Assembly: GCA_046154185.1 (NCBI GenBank)
Contig: JBJXGE010000072.1
Span: 1-20,680, forward strand
Reading direction: 5' to 3'
Length of the DNA stretch: 20,680 nucleotides
Source of the DNA: JBJXGE01 sp046154185
GTDB taxonomy: Bacteria > Planctomycetota > UBA8108 > UBA1146 > JAJFFE01
In this document: in pieces, positions 7,424 to 14,832 of the stretch
Layout: every line of letters begins with the position of its first letter
How positions within the stretch are numbered: position 1 is the first letter of the stretch
Position numbers and translations under genes: made by a program
Notes under the pieces: generated by a model
The model's database searches: none
The model's input: only the letters and a program-made list of their open reading frames with translations
Told to the model about the DNA's origin: nothing

Positions 7424-8152
7424 CTAAACCGCAGCTTCGAAGCGACGCCCAACTTCTTTCCAATCGACGATCCCCCAGATCGCCTTGACGTAGTCGGCGC
7501 GTCGATTGCGGTATTTCAGGTAATAGGCATGCTCCCAGACGTCGATCCCGAAGATCGGCGTCTTACCATCCATGAGGGGCGTGTCCTGATTGCCGGTCGA
7601 CAAGACCTCGAGCTGACCGTCCGCGGTTTTCACGAGCCATGCCCAGCCGCTGCCAAAGCGCTTCATCGCGGCGTCGTTCATCGCATCTTGGAGCTTCTCT
7701 TTGCTCGCAAACTTGCTATTCACCGCGGCGAGTAGCTTCCCGCTCGGCGCGTGCTCGACCTTCGCGGCCGGGCCGAGCACGGTCCAGAACAACGCGTGAT
7801 TGGCGTGGCCGCCGCCGTTGTTGATGACAGTTTGGCGAATATCCGCCGGCACGCCCTCGGCGCGCTTCGCGAGCAGTTGCGCGAGCGAGAGACTCTTGAG
7901 CTGTGCATGCGCGTCGAGCGCCTTGTTGAGATTCGTCACGTACGCATTGTGATGCAGGTCGTGATGAATGGTCATAGTTTCCGTATCGATGATGGGTTCG
8001 AGCGCGTCCTTCGCGTAAGGAAGGGCCGGCAGCAAATGCAAAGAATCCTGCGCCGGCGCGAAACTACACGCGGGTGTGGTCAGCGCCGCTGCACCGAGCG
8101 CCGCACTCGCGATGAGAAATCCTCGTCGCGTTAGGTTCGTATCCGCTTCCAT
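7424..8152 (-). CDS. sodA: Superoxide dismutase, Mn-type, with Tat signal peptide
   Basis: This enzyme dismutates superoxide to oxygen and hydrogen peroxide. The 242-aa precursor begins with a twin-arginine signal (TRRGFLIASAALGAAALTTPAC), so the enzyme should act outside the cytoplasm. Metal ligands are H63 (IHHDLHHNAYV), H119 (GGGHANHALFW), D204 and H208 (DVWEHAYYLKY). Q189 in GNQDTPL and the GGGH-NH arrangement favour the manganese or cambialistic subgroup over classical FeSOD. C29 could in principle be a lipidation site, but TPAC is a poor lipobox. ATG 8152 is preceded by AGAGAGGA and gives the Tat motif at residues 8-13. Divergent from the MCE gene at 8303. Confidence 0.95.
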   Translation of the reverse strand: MEADTNLTRRGFLIASAALGAAALTTPACSFAPAQDSLHLLPALPYAKDALEPIIDTETMTIHHDLHHNAYVTNLNKALDAHAQLKSLSLAQLLAKRAEGVPADIRQTVINNGGGHANHALFWTVLGPAAKVEHAPSGKLLAAVNSKFASKEKLQDAMNDAAMKRFGSGWAWLVKTADGQLEVLSTGNQDTPLMDGKTPIFGIDVWEHAYYLKYRNRRADYVKAIWGIVDWKEVGRRFEAAV

Positions 8153-8289
8153 GGTGATGGTCCTCTCTGGTTTCGGTGCGCGAATTGTCCGGCTTCCATC
8201 GCGCGATCGCAATGTCGCCTCCGGCCTCGCGAAGTCGCCGCGAGATCGATTGCCGAGAAAGTCGATTCCCGCGGCGCGCGACGTCCGGT

Positions 8290-8295
8290 TAGTAT
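8290..8295 (+). promoter_or_regulatory. Candidate -10 element immediately upstream of the MCE gene
   Basis: TAGTAT lies 7 bases before ATG 8303, and no Shine-Dalgarno sequence is visible in between. That spacing would place the transcription start at or near the start codon, so a leaderless transcript is possible. No clear -35 is seen. Confidence 0.2.
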
Positions 8296-8302
8296 TTCAC
8301 GC

Positions 8303-9796
8303 ATGCGAACTTTTAGATACTTGCTCGGTGTCGGCACGTTGCTCGCGATCTTCGCGGCGGGACTCTATCTCTACGACTTGCTCGAGAACCCGGAGCAGGA
8401 GCGGTTCTCGCTGCTCCTGAGATTTCCGTCGGCCGAAGGTCTGCGCGCCGGCAGCGCGGTGCGCTACCGCGGCGTTAGTGTCGGCGAAGTGCGCAGCATC
8501 GAACTCACGAGCGATGGCGGCGCCGTGGAAGTGCGATGTCTCTTCGACCCATCGGCCGAAGCGACGCTACGCGTGAGCAGCCGCTTTTGGATCGTGCGAC
8601 CCGTGTTCGCCGGCGTCGCTGAAGGCGCGAGCGGACTCGATACGCTGATCAAGGATTCGTACATCACGTACGACACGCCGGTCGCCGACCGATCGCCGCA
8701 GCTCGCGGCGGGCGCGCGCTTCCCTGGACTGGCGACGCCACCACGCCGCGACAACGGGTTGACGTCGCCGATGACGCCGCAACCCGGCGATCTCGAAATC
8801 GAGATTCTGTTCGCGGAGGCGCAAGGGCTCGAGTCCGGCGCGCCGCTCCGCTATCGCGGCATCGATGTCGGCGAAGTTCGCGAAGTCGCCTTCGCGCCGA
8901 ATTTCGACGGCGTTCGGGTGACCGCGTGGATCGCGCGCGCGTTTCGCGGCGTCGTCCGCGCCGATAGCGAATTCTGGATCGCGCGACCCATCGTCGAGGC
9001 CGGCTGGATCAGCGGCGTCGATGTGCACGATCTCGAGGCGCTCCTCAAAGGCACGCATGTCGCGCTTTACGCCCCGGAAAACTCCGGGGCGCCGCCGGCG
9101 GCGGATCGCGCGCGCTTCGTCGGCGCGTTGCAGCGACCGAATTTTTCTTGGGGTCGGCTGCGCTTCACCGAGAGCGCGCCACCGGCGGCCGGCGCCGATG
9201 CGCCGATCACGCCGGCGATCGTGCGCGTCCACTACAGTTGCGTCGAGAAGGACTGGCTTTCCCCGGACGATATTCACGAAATCGAAAGCCCCGGCGTTTT
9301 GTATCGCGCGACGAACGGCGCGGCGATGGTGCTCGTGAGCCGGGCCGGCGTCGACGGCGAGTGGATCGCGTCGGATCCGACCGGCAAACCGGAGCTCCGC
9401 CGTGAAGAGCTGCGCGTCGAATTCGCGGATGGTTCCGTGCAGAGCGCTGGTCGAGTTTGGACCGCGGCAGGCGACGCGGATCTCGCGCTGCTCCGAATCG
9501 GCGCCGACATCGACACGCCCGCGCTGAGCAGCGTCGAGTACCCGAGCGAGAACTCGGCGGTCAGCGCGGCGATCGAAGTATTGACGAGCGACGGCAGCGT
9601 CGCCGGCGCGCCGCACAAGCGAATCCCGACGACTCTCGCGGAAGACGGCGGCATCGCTGGGAATCCCGCCGAGCTGGCGCGCGGCATCGTCTTCTGCGAT
9701 GGCAAAGCGATCGGTATCGCCAGCGTGCCGCGCGGCGGCACGGCGGCGGTGTTGGTCTTGTTCACACTCGTGCCGGAGTCGCTCAGGAGTCCGTAA
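8303..9796 (+). CDS. MCE (MlaD/PqiB-type) lipid-transport protein with a degenerate HtrA-like C-terminal domain
   Basis: The 497-aa product has one N-terminal membrane anchor (about 6-26) and two MCE domains (about 35-125 and 163-258), each with a GLRAGSAVRYRGVSVGEV-like core, as in PqiB-type proteins. These form envelope lipid conduits. Residues about 305-497 resemble a trypsin/HtrA fold: GVLYRATNGAAMVLVS, then FADGSV...GDADLALLRIGA with D393 at the triad-Asp position, then GGIAGNPAE...IVFCDGKAIGIASV. The expected His segment and the nucleophile in the GNSGGP-like region are absent, so I read it as a pseudoprotease; this is inference from motif spacing. The stop (9794-9796) directly abuts the ATG of the ATPase-permease gene, implying co-translation. 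No Shine-Dalgarno precedes ATG 8303. Confidence 0.88.
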   Translation: MRTFRYLLGVGTLLAIFAAGLYLYDLLENPEQERFSLLLRFPSAEGLRAGSAVRYRGVSVGEVRSIELTSDGGAVEVRCLFDPSAEATLRVSSRFWIVRPVFAGVAEGASGLDTLIKDSYITYDTPVADRSPQLAAGARFPGLATPPRRDNGLTSPMTPQPGDLEIEILFAEAQGLESGAPLRYRGIDVGEVREVAFAPNFDGVRVTAWIARAFRGVVRADSEFWIARPIVEAGWISGVDVHDLEALLKGTHVALYAPENSGAPPAADRARFVGALQRPNFSWGRLRFTESAPPAAGADAPITPAIVRVHYSCVEKDWLSPDDIHEIESPGVLYRATNGAAMVLVSRAGVDGEWIASDPTGKPELRREELRVEFADGSVQSAGRVWTAAGDADLALLRIGADIDTPALSSVEYPSENSAVSAAIEVLTSDGSVAGAPHKRIPTTLAEDGGIAGNPAELARGIVFCDGKAIGIASVPRGGTAAVLVLFTLVPESLRSP

Positions 9797-11368
9797 ATGA
9801 CGCCGGCGTTCGAGCTCGAAAATTACAGCCTCGGCTATCGCGCGCGCGGCGGCGTGCGACTCATCTTGGAGCGCGTGACGCTGCAAGTCGCGGCCGGCCA
9901 ACTGCTCCTATTGGTGGGACCGAGTGGCGGCGGTAAGAGTAGCCTCCTCGCCGCGCTCGCGGGACTCGATGACGCGGGCGCGCCGCGGCTTTGCGAGCAG
10001 GGTCGCATGCGCGTGCTCGGACACGAGGTGCGCGGCGGTTTGCCGCGTGCGCTGCGCGGGCGAATCGGCGCCGTATTCCAAGATGGCGCGCTCATCGATG
10101 AACTCTCACCGAGCGAAAACGTCGCGTTGGCGGTGCGCGAAAATCCCTTGCCGAAGTCCGCCCAACCAACTGAAACGGTAGCGGCGCGCACGGCTCGACT
10201 GCTCGAGCGCTGCGGCCTCCCACGACCTCCGACGCTCGTGGCGGCGCTTTCCGGTGGACAACGCAAACGCGTCGCACTCGCCCGCTCGCTTGCGACTGAA
10301 CCAGAATTGCTCGTGCTCGACGAGCCGACGGCCGGGCTCGACCCCCGGGCGGCGGCGGAAATCGCGCAGCTCATCCGGGCATCGCATGAGAGTCGAGTCG
10401 CACAGGGAAGCCACGCAGCGAGCCGCACGACGCTCGTCATCACTCACGATCTCGCGGCGTTTCGCCCGGTCGCGGACGGCGCTCTCGTCATCGATCCGCA
10501 GCGCCGCCAGCTCGAAGTACGCTCGCTTGCGGAACTCGATGCCATGCAATCCACCACGGAGAACTTGTCGCCGACGACCACGCACACCGCGATCGCGCCG
10601 CTCAGTCACGCGACTCGTTGCGCACAGGTCGGCGCGCGCTTGCTGGCTGCCACCGCCGCGCTACCAACGACCGCGTTCGCGGCCGTACGGTATCTCGCCC
10701 CCTATCACCTCGGCATGTGCGGTCGTTCTTTCAGCGATCTCGCACTCACGCCGGCGCCGTTCGTCGCGATCGCGGCGCTGACCGCGGGCGCGCTCGCGAC
10801 GAGTTTCTCGATCGACAACAATCCGCTCGAAGGCGCGTTTCGGCGCGAAGTGTTGGTCGGCACCGGCAAGGTGCTACTCAGCGTGGCGCTACCGCTCCTG
10901 GCGTGCGTCTTGTTCGCCGCGCGAACCGCGGCCGGCCAAACGGCGCGACTTGCCGGCTTGCGACGCGCGCGCGTCTTCGAAGCGCTGCCGCTCTTCGGCG
11001 TCGCGCCGGAGTCCTTCCTCCTCACGCCGCTGTTCCTGTCGTCGATGCTCGCGGCGGTCGTCCACACCGCGGTCGCATTGATCGCGGGCTCGATCGCGGC
11101 AATGGCGATGGCGCAGGAGAAACTCGGCATCAGCAGTTATGCGTGGGCGGTCAGCAGCTATCTCTATGTTGACGGCGTCGACTTTCGTTGGGCGGCGCTC
11201 AAGGCGCTGTTGAGCGGCGCCGCGACCGCGATCATCAGTTACACGCTCGCGCGCGCGCCGAAAGACTCACAGCTCGATGTAGCGTCCGCGACCGACGACG
11301 CGCTGGTCTTCAGCATCCTCACGGTGCTCGTCATCCACGGCTCGCTCGCTCTCGTTCAGTTTGCTTAA
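9797..11368 (+). CDS. Fused ABC ATPase-permease of MlaF-MlaE type
   Basis: The 523-aa protein drives phospholipid movement by the MCE system at the inner membrane. The ATPase half (about 1-245) has Walker A GPSGGGKSS (41-49), Q-loop FQDGALIDELS near 94-104, signature LSGGQ (151-155), Walker B LLVLDEP (171-177) and H-loop H217 (VITHD). After a linker, residues about 275-523 form a multi-pass MlaE-like permease, with FRREVLVGTGKVLLSVALPL...LFAARTAAG aligning with the MlaE core. Most family members encode the two halves as separate genes (mlaF and mlaE); here they are one chain. The gene starts immediately after the MCE stop with no gap. murJ follows closely on the same strand. Confidence 0.9.
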   Translation: MTPAFELENYSLGYRARGGVRLILERVTLQVAAGQLLLLVGPSGGGKSSLLAALAGLDDAGAPRLCEQGRMRVLGHEVRGGLPRALRGRIGAVFQDGALIDELSPSENVALAVRENPLPKSAQPTETVAARTARLLERCGLPRPPTLVAALSGGQRKRVALARSLATEPELLVLDEPTAGLDPRAAAEIAQLIRASHESRVAQGSHAASRTTLVITHDLAAFRPVADGALVIDPQRRQLEVRSLAELDAMQSTTENLSPTTTHTAIAPLSHATRCAQVGARLLAATAALPTTAFAAVRYLAPYHLGMCGRSFSDLALTPAPFVAIAALTAGALATSFSIDNNPLEGAFRREVLVGTGKVLLSVALPLLACVLFAARTAAGQTARLAGLRRARVFEALPLFGVAPESFLLTPLFLSSMLAAVVHTAVALIAGSIAAMAMAQEKLGISSYAWAVSSYLYVDGVDFRWAALKALLSGAATAIISYTLARAPKDSQLDVASATDDALVFSILTVLVIHGSLALVQFA

Positions 11369-11433
11369 TTGCGCTATTGTGGCGCGCGCTGCGCCCAACA
11401 AATTCGACAACAGCGGAGAGCGCGAAGATCCGA

Positions 11434-13038
11434 GTGCCAACCGATACGCCACAGAATGTCGAGCGAGGGCACTTGCGCAGCGCGGGGCTCATCGGGCTCG
11501 CGACTATGGGTTCGCGCGTGCTCGGTCTCGTGCGCGAACACCTGTTCGCGAAGCTCATGGGCATGGGCGTCTACTCCGACGCTTTCGTGATTGCGTATCG
11601 CATTCCGAATCTCTTGCGCGAACTCGTCGCCGAGGGCGCGCTTTCTTCGGCTTTCGTGCCGGTCTTTGCCGAGCATCGCGAGAAGCGCGGCGATGCGGAA
11701 GCCATGCGGCTGGCGCAAGTGGTGTTCACGGGCCTCCTCGTCCTTGGCAGCGTGTTGGTCGCCGCCGGAATCATCTTCGCGCCGCAACTCGTCGATACGT
11801 TCGCCTCTGGGTTTCAAGACGACTCCGCTAAGCGCTCCGTGACCATCGAGCTCACGCGTTGGATGATGCCCTTTCTCGTGCTCGCGGCGTGGGCAGCGCT
11901 GTGCCGTGGCGTCCTCAACAGCTACGGGAAGTACCTCATCCCGGCGCTGTCGCCGGCGTTCTTCAATCTCGTGCCGATCATCGGCGGGTTTGCGATGGTG
12001 TTTCTCGCGCTCGAACCGGCACGCGCGGCGTACGGTTGGGCATTGGCGTTTCTCGTCGGCGGAGCGCTCGCCTACTTCGTGCAGGTCCCGGCCATCTTGC
12101 GGCTCGGACTCCGCCCGCGGTTGCTCCTCGACTTTCGCCATCCTGGCTTCGTGCGCATCTTGAAACTCATGGGCCCTGCCACGCTGGGACTCGCGGCGCT
12201 CCAGATCAATATCCTCGTCAACAGCAACCTCGCTTCGCGCTGGGAGGATGCGGTCTCGGCGCTCAACTACGCTTATCGACTCGTTTACTTACCGGTCGGC
12301 GTCATTGGCGTTGCCATCGCGACCGTCACGACCGTCGAAGTCAGTCGACACGCGGCGCGCACGAATTTCGGCGACCTGCGGGCAAGTCTCGCGAGCGCCC
12401 TGCGCCATCTCGCGTTCTTCACTCTGCCGGGGACCGCCGGGTTGATCGTGTTGTCCGAGCCGATCGTGCGACTCCTCTACGACTACGGGCGTTTCGCCGA
12501 ACAGCCCGAGAACGTCGCGACGACTGCGCGCTCGCTCGTGTGCTACTCGTGGGCGCTGTTCTTTTACTGCGGCGTCAAAGTGCTCGCGCCGACTTTCTAC
12601 GCGCTCGATCGAATCCGCGTGCCGGTGATCGCGTCCGTCAGCGCCGTCGGAATCAACGTTTTATGGAGCACATCGACTGCCGACGAACTCGGATTCCAGA
12701 CGCTCGCGATCGGCACCGCCATCGCGAGCACCGCGAATTTTCTGATTTTGGTGTTTTCGTTGGTGAGGCTCATCGGCGGTTTCCCCTACCGCGTCCTGGC
12801 TCGCAGTTTCACGAGCATCGCAGTCCTGACGCTGGTGATGACCGCCGCTGTCTGGCAAACGAGCGTCGCCATTACGGCGACGCTCGGTACGGAATCGCTC
12901 TTCGCACGGATCCTCGGCGTCGTCGCGCCGATGCTCGTCGCCGCGGGAGTTTACCTCGGCGGAGGGAAGTGGTTTGGACTCAAGGAATGCGCGGACTTCG
13001 TCGCCGTACTGTCACGCAAGCTCGCCTCGCATCAATGA
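11434..13038 (+). CDS. murJ: Lipid II flippase MurJ (MviN family)
   Basis: MurJ translocates lipid-linked peptidoglycan precursor across the inner membrane. The 534-aa, multi-pass protein carries the family's N-terminal signature: GSRVLGLVREHLFAKLMG, then DAFVIAYRIPNLLRELVAE and GALSSAFVPVFAEH. Repeated hydrophobic helices continue to the C-terminus, and the length matches the family. The start is uncertain. GTG 11434 is preferred because it begins just before the first helix, with GGAGAG about 13 bases upstream; the frame is open further back. It lies 65 bases after the MlaFE gene and may be cotranscribed. Its TGA stop (13036-13038) overlaps the end of the convergent PilX-like gene by 7 bases. 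Confidence 0.95.
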   Translation: MPTDTPQNVERGHLRSAGLIGLATMGSRVLGLVREHLFAKLMGMGVYSDAFVIAYRIPNLLRELVAEGALSSAFVPVFAEHREKRGDAEAMRLAQVVFTGLLVLGSVLVAAGIIFAPQLVDTFASGFQDDSAKRSVTIELTRWMMPFLVLAAWAALCRGVLNSYGKYLIPALSPAFFNLVPIIGGFAMVFLALEPARAAYGWALAFLVGGALAYFVQVPAILRLGLRPRLLLDFRHPGFVRILKLMGPATLGLAALQINILVNSNLASRWEDAVSALNYAYRLVYLPVGVIGVAIATVTTVEVSRHAARTNFGDLRASLASALRHLAFFTLPGTAGLIVLSEPIVRLLYDYGRFAEQPENVATTARSLVCYSWALFFYCGVKVLAPTFYALDRIRVPVIASVSAVGINVLWSTSTADELGFQTLAIGTAIASTANFLILVFSLVRLIGGFPYRVLARSFTSIAVLTLVMTAAVWQTSVAITATLGTESLFARILGVVAPMLVAAGVYLGGGKWFGLKECADFVAVLSRKLASHQ

Positions 13039-14438
13039 CCAAGCGTGTGCACGCTGACGATTTTGCGCTCCGCGTCCGGAAGGAGCGGGTAAAGCAGTTC
13101 TCCTTCTTCGAATTGTTCTTTCGAGAAGAGGACGCGCAGACTGCCCATCACCTTCAGTGCAATGGTCGCGCTGTCAAGGCTCGGCTCGCCCTCGGACTGC
13201 ACGCTATCCTCGCCGAGCAACGCTCCGACGATCGTCGCGCTCCCGGTCGAGGTCACCGAAATCGTCGGACTGCATCCGACGACGATGACGAGTCCCGTCC
13301 AGTTCAAGACACCCGCAACCGAGAGCGAAGCACGGACTCTGGGTTGGTTGTCTGTATCCGTGCGGGGGTCGAACGCGTCGCGGATCAACAGAATGCCGAC
13401 GCCCTCCAGAGTGGATTCAGCCGCCACGCTCAGTTCACCGGTGACAAACACAATGCGGGGAGTCGCGAGATCGCCATACGAGCCGGAGATGGCTCCGCCC
13501 GCCAATTTGGTCACGGCGGCATCCTGCTCGTGCTTGATCCACAGTTCAAGCGCGAGCGATTGGACATCCGGTAACGCCGCCACGACCGGATACGGATAGT
13601 TCGGCGATTGCTTGTTGGAGTTGTACCTGGCGCCCGCGCCTCTAGCCCTCGGAGCTACCTGGTTCTCAGGGTTTTTTCCCGCGCCAGCGGAGTTCGAAAA
13701 CCACGCATCGAAATTGTGTTGGCCGATCATCGTCTGCGCGATGGCGATGCTGTAAGGGTGCGCGGCCTGCGCCGGTTCCGGCGTGCCGCCGTTCGTGAGA
13801 AAGTCACGCGGATGGTTGAGCGCGCTGACTACAAAGGGGATAGCCGCGCCCTGAAACGAAGTGGGCGTGCCCGTCTTGAGGGCCCAGGTTTGTGGTCGTT
13901 GCGGATCTGAGTCCGCGAGCAGTAGCGCCCCGCCTGTCGGCGCCTCGATCCCGCCGTTTCCGAAGTAGATCGGCCCGTTCGGCGCGTACTTGATCGCCTG
14001 AATCGTGATCTCGACGCCTTTGAGCGCCCAGCCTTCGCCATCCCAACCATTCGAATCCGGCGCGAGCGTGCAGCTCGATGGATTCGGAACGTAGGGAACT
14101 CGGCCCCACGCGCGAACGGTACTCGCACTCGCGAGATCGCTGAACAGCGAATAGTAGTAGAACTCTCCGTCGGAGAATGCTTCCCACGCCGCGCCGGGCC
14201 CCGGCCCGGACACCGGTTCGAGATTGCCAGCCCGCTTGATTTCGTTAAACGCCTCGGAAACGGCCGATTGCGCAATCTCGCGCGCGAGCAACGACTCGTA
14301 GCGTGTTCGTGACGCGAGGCTGTGCGCGCGACTGGATTGAAAGGCAACGAGCGTCGTCGCCATCAATCCAATGGCGACGACCAGCACGACAATAAGCGCC
14401 GAGCCGCGAGTCCGGTCAGCCGACTTCGCTTCGTTCAT
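13032..14438 (-). CDS. PilX-like pilus-associated / pseudopilin-type protein
   Basis: The 468-aa product has a short polar leader, then RGSALIVVLVVAIGLMATTL (about 11-30) and LAREIAQSAVSEA, the arrangement of PilX N-terminal proteins of type IV pilus or pseudopilus systems. The C-terminal half (about 330-450) holds hydrophobic beta-strand repeats (VFVTGELSVAAESTLEGVGILL; GLVIVVGCSPTISVTSTGSATIVGALLG) typical of the beta-solenoid-like region found in such proteins. It is probably anchored in the inner membrane and faces outward. ATG 14438 is preferred over the longer frame because AGAGGGGG precedes it and it places the hydrophobic helix at the usual position. No other pilus gene lies in the window. 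It is divergent from the C25 peptidase. Confidence 0.72.
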   Translation of the reverse strand: MNEAKSADRTRGSALIVVLVVAIGLMATTLVAFQSSRAHSLASRTRYESLLAREIAQSAVSEAFNEIKRAGNLEPVSGPGPGAAWEAFSDGEFYYYSLFSDLASASTVRAWGRVPYVPNPSSCTLAPDSNGWDGEGWALKGVEITIQAIKYAPNGPIYFGNGGIEAPTGGALLLADSDPQRPQTWALKTGTPTSFQGAAIPFVVSALNHPRDFLTNGGTPEPAQAAHPYSIAIAQTMIGQHNFDAWFSNSAGAGKNPENQVAPRARGAGARYNSNKQSPNYPYPVVAALPDVQSLALELWIKHEQDAAVTKLAGGAISGSYGDLATPRIVFVTGELSVAAESTLEGVGILLIRDAFDPRTDTDNQPRVRASLSVAGVLNWTGLVIVVGCSPTISVTSTGSATIVGALLGEDSVQSEGEPSLDSATIALKVMGSLRVLFSKEQFEEGELLYPLLPDAERKIVSVHTLGH

Positions 14439-14832
14439 GGGCACCCCCTCTAGACGCCACGAGACGCGCAACACCGTTACATCGTATAAGCCTAGGATGG
14501 CGGCACGCGGATCAGCAACTTGGCGCGCACCAAGGCGCCGAATTCACTCGCGAAAGAAATCCCCAACAACGCCAAGTTCCAGCCGGGACCAGCACATCGA
14601 ACTTCGCGTCGGGGTTGGTGGAGCTCAGACACTCGTCGAGAAAAAAATATCGAGCAAGTGCCAAACCAGCGGATTCGACCCGCTCCGAAATTCAGCGCCA
14701 GAGTCGACGGCAGAGCGAGAAGACCTACTCCACGAACGATGGCTTCCCATCCGGCCAGTGGCAGGCCCTGGACAAACACCCACTGCATACCGCCAAATCT
14801 TTCCTCGCCATCACTCGCAAGGAGATCTCTCG
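14439..14832. other. Divergent intergenic region between the PilX-like gene and the C25 peptidase gene
   Basis: These 394 bases hold the leaders of two divergent genes. On the minus strand TTATACG (around 14483-14489) could be a -10 for the PilX-like gene. AAGGAG at 14819-14824 is the ribosome site of the peptidase. A run of seven A lies near 14641. No RNA gene or strong inverted repeat is seen. A marginal reading frame at 14492-14788 is listed separately. Confidence 0.5.
14492..14788 (-). CDS. Marginal small reading frame, possibly not a gene
   Basis: A 98-codon frame (MQWVFVQGLPLAGWEAI..., ending LLIRVPPS) fills most of the gap upstream of the PilX-like gene on the same strand. GAGGAAAG lies about 10 bases before its ATG, and the N-terminal half is hydrophobic. 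Against it: third-position GC looks lower than in the neighbours, the C-terminal half is unstructured and Arg-rich, and no family is recognised. Confidence 0.18.
   Translation of the reverse strand: MQWVFVQGLPLAGWEAIVRGVGLLALPSTLALNFGAGRIRWFGTCSIFFSRRVSELHQPRREVRCAGPGWNLALLGISFASEFGALVRAKLLIRVPPS

Noticed and set aside
7396..7425. Small hairpins downstream of the superoxide dismutase stop
   Set aside because: Stems of only 4-5 bp and no T tract on the minus strand; too weak to call a terminator.
8567..9901. 444-codon minus-strand frame antisense to the MCE gene
   Set aside because: Arg/Ala-rich with no motif, and it crosses the MCE/ATPase junction; a shadow frame.
11859..13574. 571-codon + strand frame overlapping murJ and the PilX-like gene
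   Set aside because: Out of frame with murJ, Arg-rich, and it runs through two unrelated genes; not credible as protein.
14657..14690. tRNA T-arm-like sequence on the minus strand (AGCGG-GTCGAAT-CCGCT)
   Set aside because: The stem and 7-nt loop resemble a T-arm, but no matching acceptor strand, anticodon arm or CCA is found nearby, so neither a tRNA nor an attachment site can be supported.
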